Shown: piece by piece, positions 61,594-64,000 of the stretch
How positions within the stretch are numbered: position 1 is the stretch's first letter
How the letters are laid out: each line of letters starts with the position of its first letter
Origin: Candidatus Dormiibacterota bacterium
GTDB taxonomy: Bacteria; Chloroflexota; Dormibacteria; Aeolococcales; Aeolococcaceae
Assembly (NCBI GenBank): GCA_019245575.1
Contig: JAFARE010000043.1
Location: 19,011 to 83,010 of the forward strand
DNA length: 64,000 nucleotides
Direction of reading: 5' to 3'
Program-made: the position numbers and the translations under genes
The notes under the pieces: model-generated
Seen by the model: the letters and a program-made list of their open reading frames with translations, nothing else
Told to the model about the DNA's origin: nothing
Databases searched by the model: none

Positions 61594-62321
61594 ACCTCAG
61601 GACAGTCGTGCGAGCCGTTGGCGCGGCCGCGGTGGCGGGCGGCATCGGCGTCGCCGGACCCATGACAACGCTGGCGGCGACCGCGACGGCAACGCCGAGC
61701 GCATCGCCGCAGCCCGCAGTCACGCTCGCGCAGCTCAAGGCGCGCTGCGACGACGCGGTGCAGCGCCGCCTGGCGACACTCGGCGCCGACCTCACCTTCG
61801 TCGACCAGTCCGGGGCGCTGACGCCGCCGGACCGGCAGGACCTGCAGGGGCAGATCAACGCCGACACGGCCGGCCTCAAGCAGCTCGACGCCACCATCCA
61901 GCAGGACGCGACGCTGCAGCAGGCACGAGCGGACTGCGCGAAGATCGTCACCGGATACCGCGTGTACGTGCTCGAGGATCCGAAGATCCACGAGGTGATC
62001 GCCGCCGACGGCGTGAGCAAGGCTGACGCGGCGTTCGAGGTGCTCATCCCGCAGCTGCAGGACCTGATCGAGAACTCGTCGCAGCCACCGGCCGTGAAGC
62101 AGCAGGCCGAGACCGCGCTGAGCGATCTTCGCAGCAAGGTGACGGCGTCGGAGACGTCCATCTCCGGGGTCAGCGCAGCGGTGATCGGGCTGCAACCGTC
62201 GGGCTACCCGGGCAACGTGGTCGTGCTCAAGAGCGCGGCGCAGAACATCCACACGTCGCGCACCGACCTCGACGGGGCGCGCGCCGACGTCAACACCATC
62301 CTCCACCTGCTCGGCGGATAG
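61590..62321 (+). CDS. exported helical protein, unknown function
   Basis: 243 residues. Signal peptide MNLRTVVRAVGAAAVAGGIGV with AAT cleavage, then Thr/Pro/Ala linker and an entirely alpha-helical body (VTLAQLKARCDDAVQRRLATL, AGLKQLDATIQQDATLQQARADCAKIVTGYRVYVL). Two Cys, possibly a disulfide. AAGGAGA seven bases upstream. Coupled to the lipoprotein gene, so they likely act together outside the membrane. Confidence 0.7.
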   Translation: MNLRTVVRAVGAAAVAGGIGVAGPMTTLAATATATPSASPQPAVTLAQLKARCDDAVQRRLATLGADLTFVDQSGALTPPDRQDLQGQINADTAGLKQLDATIQQDATLQQARADCAKIVTGYRVYVLEDPKIHEVIAADGVSKADAAFEVLIPQLQDLIENSSQPPAVKQQAETALSDLRSKVTASETSISGVSAAVIGLQPSGYPGNVVVLKSAAQNIHTSRTDLDGARADVNTILHLLGG

Positions 62322-62398
62322 GGACGGAATTGACCGAAAGGGGCGGCCGACGCGGCCGCCCTGTGCGCCCGCCACTATGCAAGCGGGGCGCAGACCGC

Positions 62399-62404
62399 TA
62401 CTAT
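62399..62404 (+). promoter_or_regulatory. possible -10 box for the gene at 62486
   Basis: TACTAT, about 80 bases before the ATG at 62486. The gap 62322-62485 holds nothing else I can name. Confidence 0.35.
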
Positions 62405-62485
62405 CCCCCCGGACGTCCATCTGTTCGGCCATCTCCACGACGATCATCCACCCCCCGAACTCGATGGACGCTCCCGGGGGAGCAA

Positions 62486-62815
62486 ATGGCCACCTTCGTC
62501 CGAAACCGCGTCCTCAACCAGTTGCAGTGGTCTCCCGAGGAAGAGGATCTCCGCGCCTCGCGGCGTGAGGCGCTGTGCGAGCTCGACGGCCTGCTGACGC
62601 AGCTCGAAGAGGTCAACCTGCGAGGCACGGTCATCCCGACCCGCGTGCTCGTGGCCCTGCGGCGCCGCGGTGTTATGGTGCGGCCGCGCACCAGCGCCGC
62701 CGAGCTCATCGAGGCGGTCTTCACGGTGCAGGAGCAGTACATGCGCCAGCCGGCCGGGGCGGTGGCCTCCGAACCCGCCGCGCTGACAGAGCTGCGCCGC
62801 CGCCTGGCCTCCTGA
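62486..62815 (+). CDS. conserved-looking small protein, unknown function
   Basis: 109 residues. The ATG at 62486 has GGGGGAG four bases upstream. It is helical and charged: NQLQWSPEEEDLRASRREALCELDGLLTQLEEVNLRG and PTRVLVALRRRGVMVRPRTSAAELIEAVFTVQEQYMR. No family recognised, no signal peptide, no membrane helix. Rather cytoplasmic. It stands alone between the exported pair and rpiA. Confidence 0.6.
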   Translation: MATFVRNRVLNQLQWSPEEEDLRASRREALCELDGLLTQLEEVNLRGTVIPTRVLVALRRRGVMVRPRTSAAELIEAVFTVQEQYMRQPAGAVASEPAALTELRRRLAS

Positions 62816-62851
62816 CACATCGGCGGACGGACGAACCGCTCCGGCGTCCGC

Positions 62852-62857
62852 TAGGCT
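62852..62857 (+). promoter_or_regulatory. -10 box of rpiA, leaderless-type spacing
   Basis: TAGGCT, six bases before the GTG at 62864. Confidence 0.45.
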
Positions 62858-62863
62858 GCGGGC

Positions 62864-63558
62864 GTGGATGTCGACACCGCCAAGCGGGCGGCGGGCACCG
62901 CCGCGGCCGCGTTGGTGGACGACGGCGCGCGGGTCGGGCTTGGTACGGGTTCCACGTCGCGGTGGTTCGTGCTCGCACTCGCGCAGCGCGTGCGCTCCGG
63001 GCTGCGCGTCACGGGCGTCGCCACGTCGGAGGAGACCGCCCAACTCGCCATCGAGGAGGGGATACCACTGGGTGAGCTCGATGGAGGCGGGCTCGACGTC
63101 GCGGTCGATGGCGCCGACGCTGTCGATGACGACTTGCGGCTGATCAAGGGCGCAGGCGGCGCGCTGGTGCGCGAGAAGATCGTCGCCGCTGCCGCGGCGC
63201 GCTTTGTTGTGGTCGTTGATGACACCAAGTTGCACGGCCACCTGGCCGGTGTGATTCCCGTCGAGGTGATCCCTTTCGGATCGGAGCACACGCTGCGCCT
63301 GCTCGCCGCGACGGGTGCTGAGTTCGCCTTCCGACAGCGCAACGGACGACCTGCGATGAGCGACAACGGCAACCTGCTGGCCGAGGGCATGTTCGGCCGC
63401 ATCGAGGACCCCGAGGGCCTGGCCGCGCGTCTGGACGCGATCCCGGGCGTGGTCGGACACGGGCTCTTCCTGGGCATGGCGGACCTCGTCGTCGTGGGCC
63501 GGGCCGACGGCAGCGTCGAGCAGCGGAGCCCCGCGGCGCCGGGCGATAGAGTGGCGGC

Positions 63559-63568
<10 letters not shown>
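62864..63568 (+). CDS. rpiA: ribose-5-phosphate isomerase A
   Basis: Interconverts ribulose 5-phosphate and ribose 5-phosphate, 234 residues. GTG start at 62864 giving DVDTAKRAAGTAAAALVDDGARVGLGTGSTSRWFV. Active-site region: GLDVAVDGADAVDDDLRLIKGAGGALVREKIVA. LFLGMADLVVVGRADG is near the end. The last ten bases, including the stop, overlap the 5' end of tRNA-Val. Confidence 0.94.
63547..63552 (+). promoter_or_regulatory. possible -10 box of the tRNA gene
   Basis: TAGAGT inside the 3' end of rpiA, six bases before the first tRNA base. Confidence 0.35.
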
Positions 63569-63635
<67 letters not shown>

Positions 63636-63703
63636 GATTTGCGTATTCGAACTCGGGCCGGCGCGTCGGGGGCGTATAGCACCAGGGAGAACGGCTGTTG
63701 GCC

Positions 63704-63709
63704 TAACCT
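63704..63709 (+). promoter_or_regulatory. -10 box of the cyclase gene, leaderless-type spacing
   Basis: TAACCT, eight bases before the GTG at 63718. Confidence 0.4.
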
Positions 63710-63717
63710 CCGCCCTC

Positions 63718-64000
63718 GTGAGGATCTGCGCTGCGTGCGGCAAGGAGAACCCGTCGGACGCCGCCTTCTGCAACCAGTGCGGCACCGCACTCGCCATAGC
63801 CCCCTCACCCAGGCAGCAGCGAAAGACGGTGACCGTGCTCTTCTGCGATGTCAGCGGTTCGACCGCACTCGGCGAGCGGCTCGATCCCGAGAGTCTTCGC
63901 CAGGTCCTGCGCCGGTATTTCGACGCTGCACGAAAGGTGATCGAACAGCATGGTGGCACCGTCGAGAAGTTCATTGGCGACGCAGTGATGGCCGTGTTCA
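63718..64000 (+). CDS. class III adenylate/guanylate cyclase with N-terminal zinc ribbon, cut by window edge
   Basis: First 94 codons only. GTG at 63718. The zinc ribbon is RICAACGKENPSDAAFCNQCG. The cyclase domain begins TVLFCDVSGSTALGERLDPESL, with the metal-binding Asp, and continues HGGTVEKFIGDAVMAVF, which holds the second metal Asp (FIGDAVMA) usual for class III cyclases. In many such proteins AAA/TPR domains follow, outside the window. The product could bind cAMP signalling to a large regulator. Confidence 0.88.
   Translation, partial: MRICAACGKENPSDAAFCNQCGTALAIAPSPRQQRKTVTVLFCDVSGSTALGERLDPESLRQVLRRYFDAARKVIEQHGGTVEKFIGDAVMAVF

Overview
The window is a high-GC bacterial chromosome segment (every reading frame is crowded with shadow ORFs) dominated by the universal RNA polymerase and ribosomal protein superoperon. 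I infer a Terrabacteria lineage, probably an uncultivated Dormibacterota- or Chloroflexota-like organism, with Actinomycetota as the alternative. The grounds are a long coiled-coil insertion in RpoC, a DUF222/HNH endonuclease gene, zinc-type S14 and S4, a 2-oxoacid dehydrogenase of the E1-alpha/E1-beta type, a DtxR/IdeR-type iron box, and many -10 boxes set directly against start codons. This is family-level reasoning and no database was searched. No stretch of more than 300 bases lacks a gene or a described element.

Layout. 1-8778 (minus): rplJ-rplL-rpoB-rpoC (rpoC cut by the left edge) behind an L10-type leader. rplK and rplA do not precede rplJ; a DUF222/HNH endonuclease gene (8979-10208) does. 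10462-32438 (plus): one almost uninterrupted str-S10-spc-alpha superoperon in canonical order: rpsL, rpsG, fusA, tuf, rpsJ, rplCDWB, rpsS, rplV, rpsC, rplP, rpmC, rpsQ, rplNXE, rpsN(Z), rpsH, rplFR, rpsE, rpmD, rplO, secY, adk, map, rpmJ, rpsMKD, rpoA, rplQ, truA, rplM, rpsI. infA is missing between map and rpmJ, where a new promoter and a strong palindrome sit instead. L22, S3, L29 and L15 carry unusual low-complexity C-terminal tails.

32439-37538: two envelope glycosyltransferases, a DegS-like sensor kinase homologue whose phosphoacceptor His is Leu, a DUF192 protein, an exported protein made of two copies of an unrecognised domain, ComF, and a short HPF. 37595-49502: secA, an exported Asp-box (BNR) protein, a minus-strand group (phosphoesterase, glyoxalase-like protein, small membrane protein), an IMPDH/GMPR-like enzyme without CBS domains, prfB with a programmed +1 frameshift, then ftsE-ftsX-M23 peptidase. 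49730-58274: a lipoate-centred energy cluster (lpd, E1-alpha, E1-beta, E2, lipA, lipB), interrupted by pruA on the minus strand. 58280-64000: a methyltransferase, bactofilin, a DtxR-family regulator, a perfect iron box, an FTR1/EfeU iron permease, small exported proteins, rpiA, tRNA-Val(TAC) and the start of a class III cyclase.

The least ordinary signals are three highly palindromic elements of 110-140 bp: one inside the rpmC coding sequence, one between tuf and rpsJ, and one upstream of lpd. Also notable are a recurring TANNNT box 6-11 bases before start codons (leaderless transcription), the His-less sensor kinase, and the tandem-duplicated exported domain.
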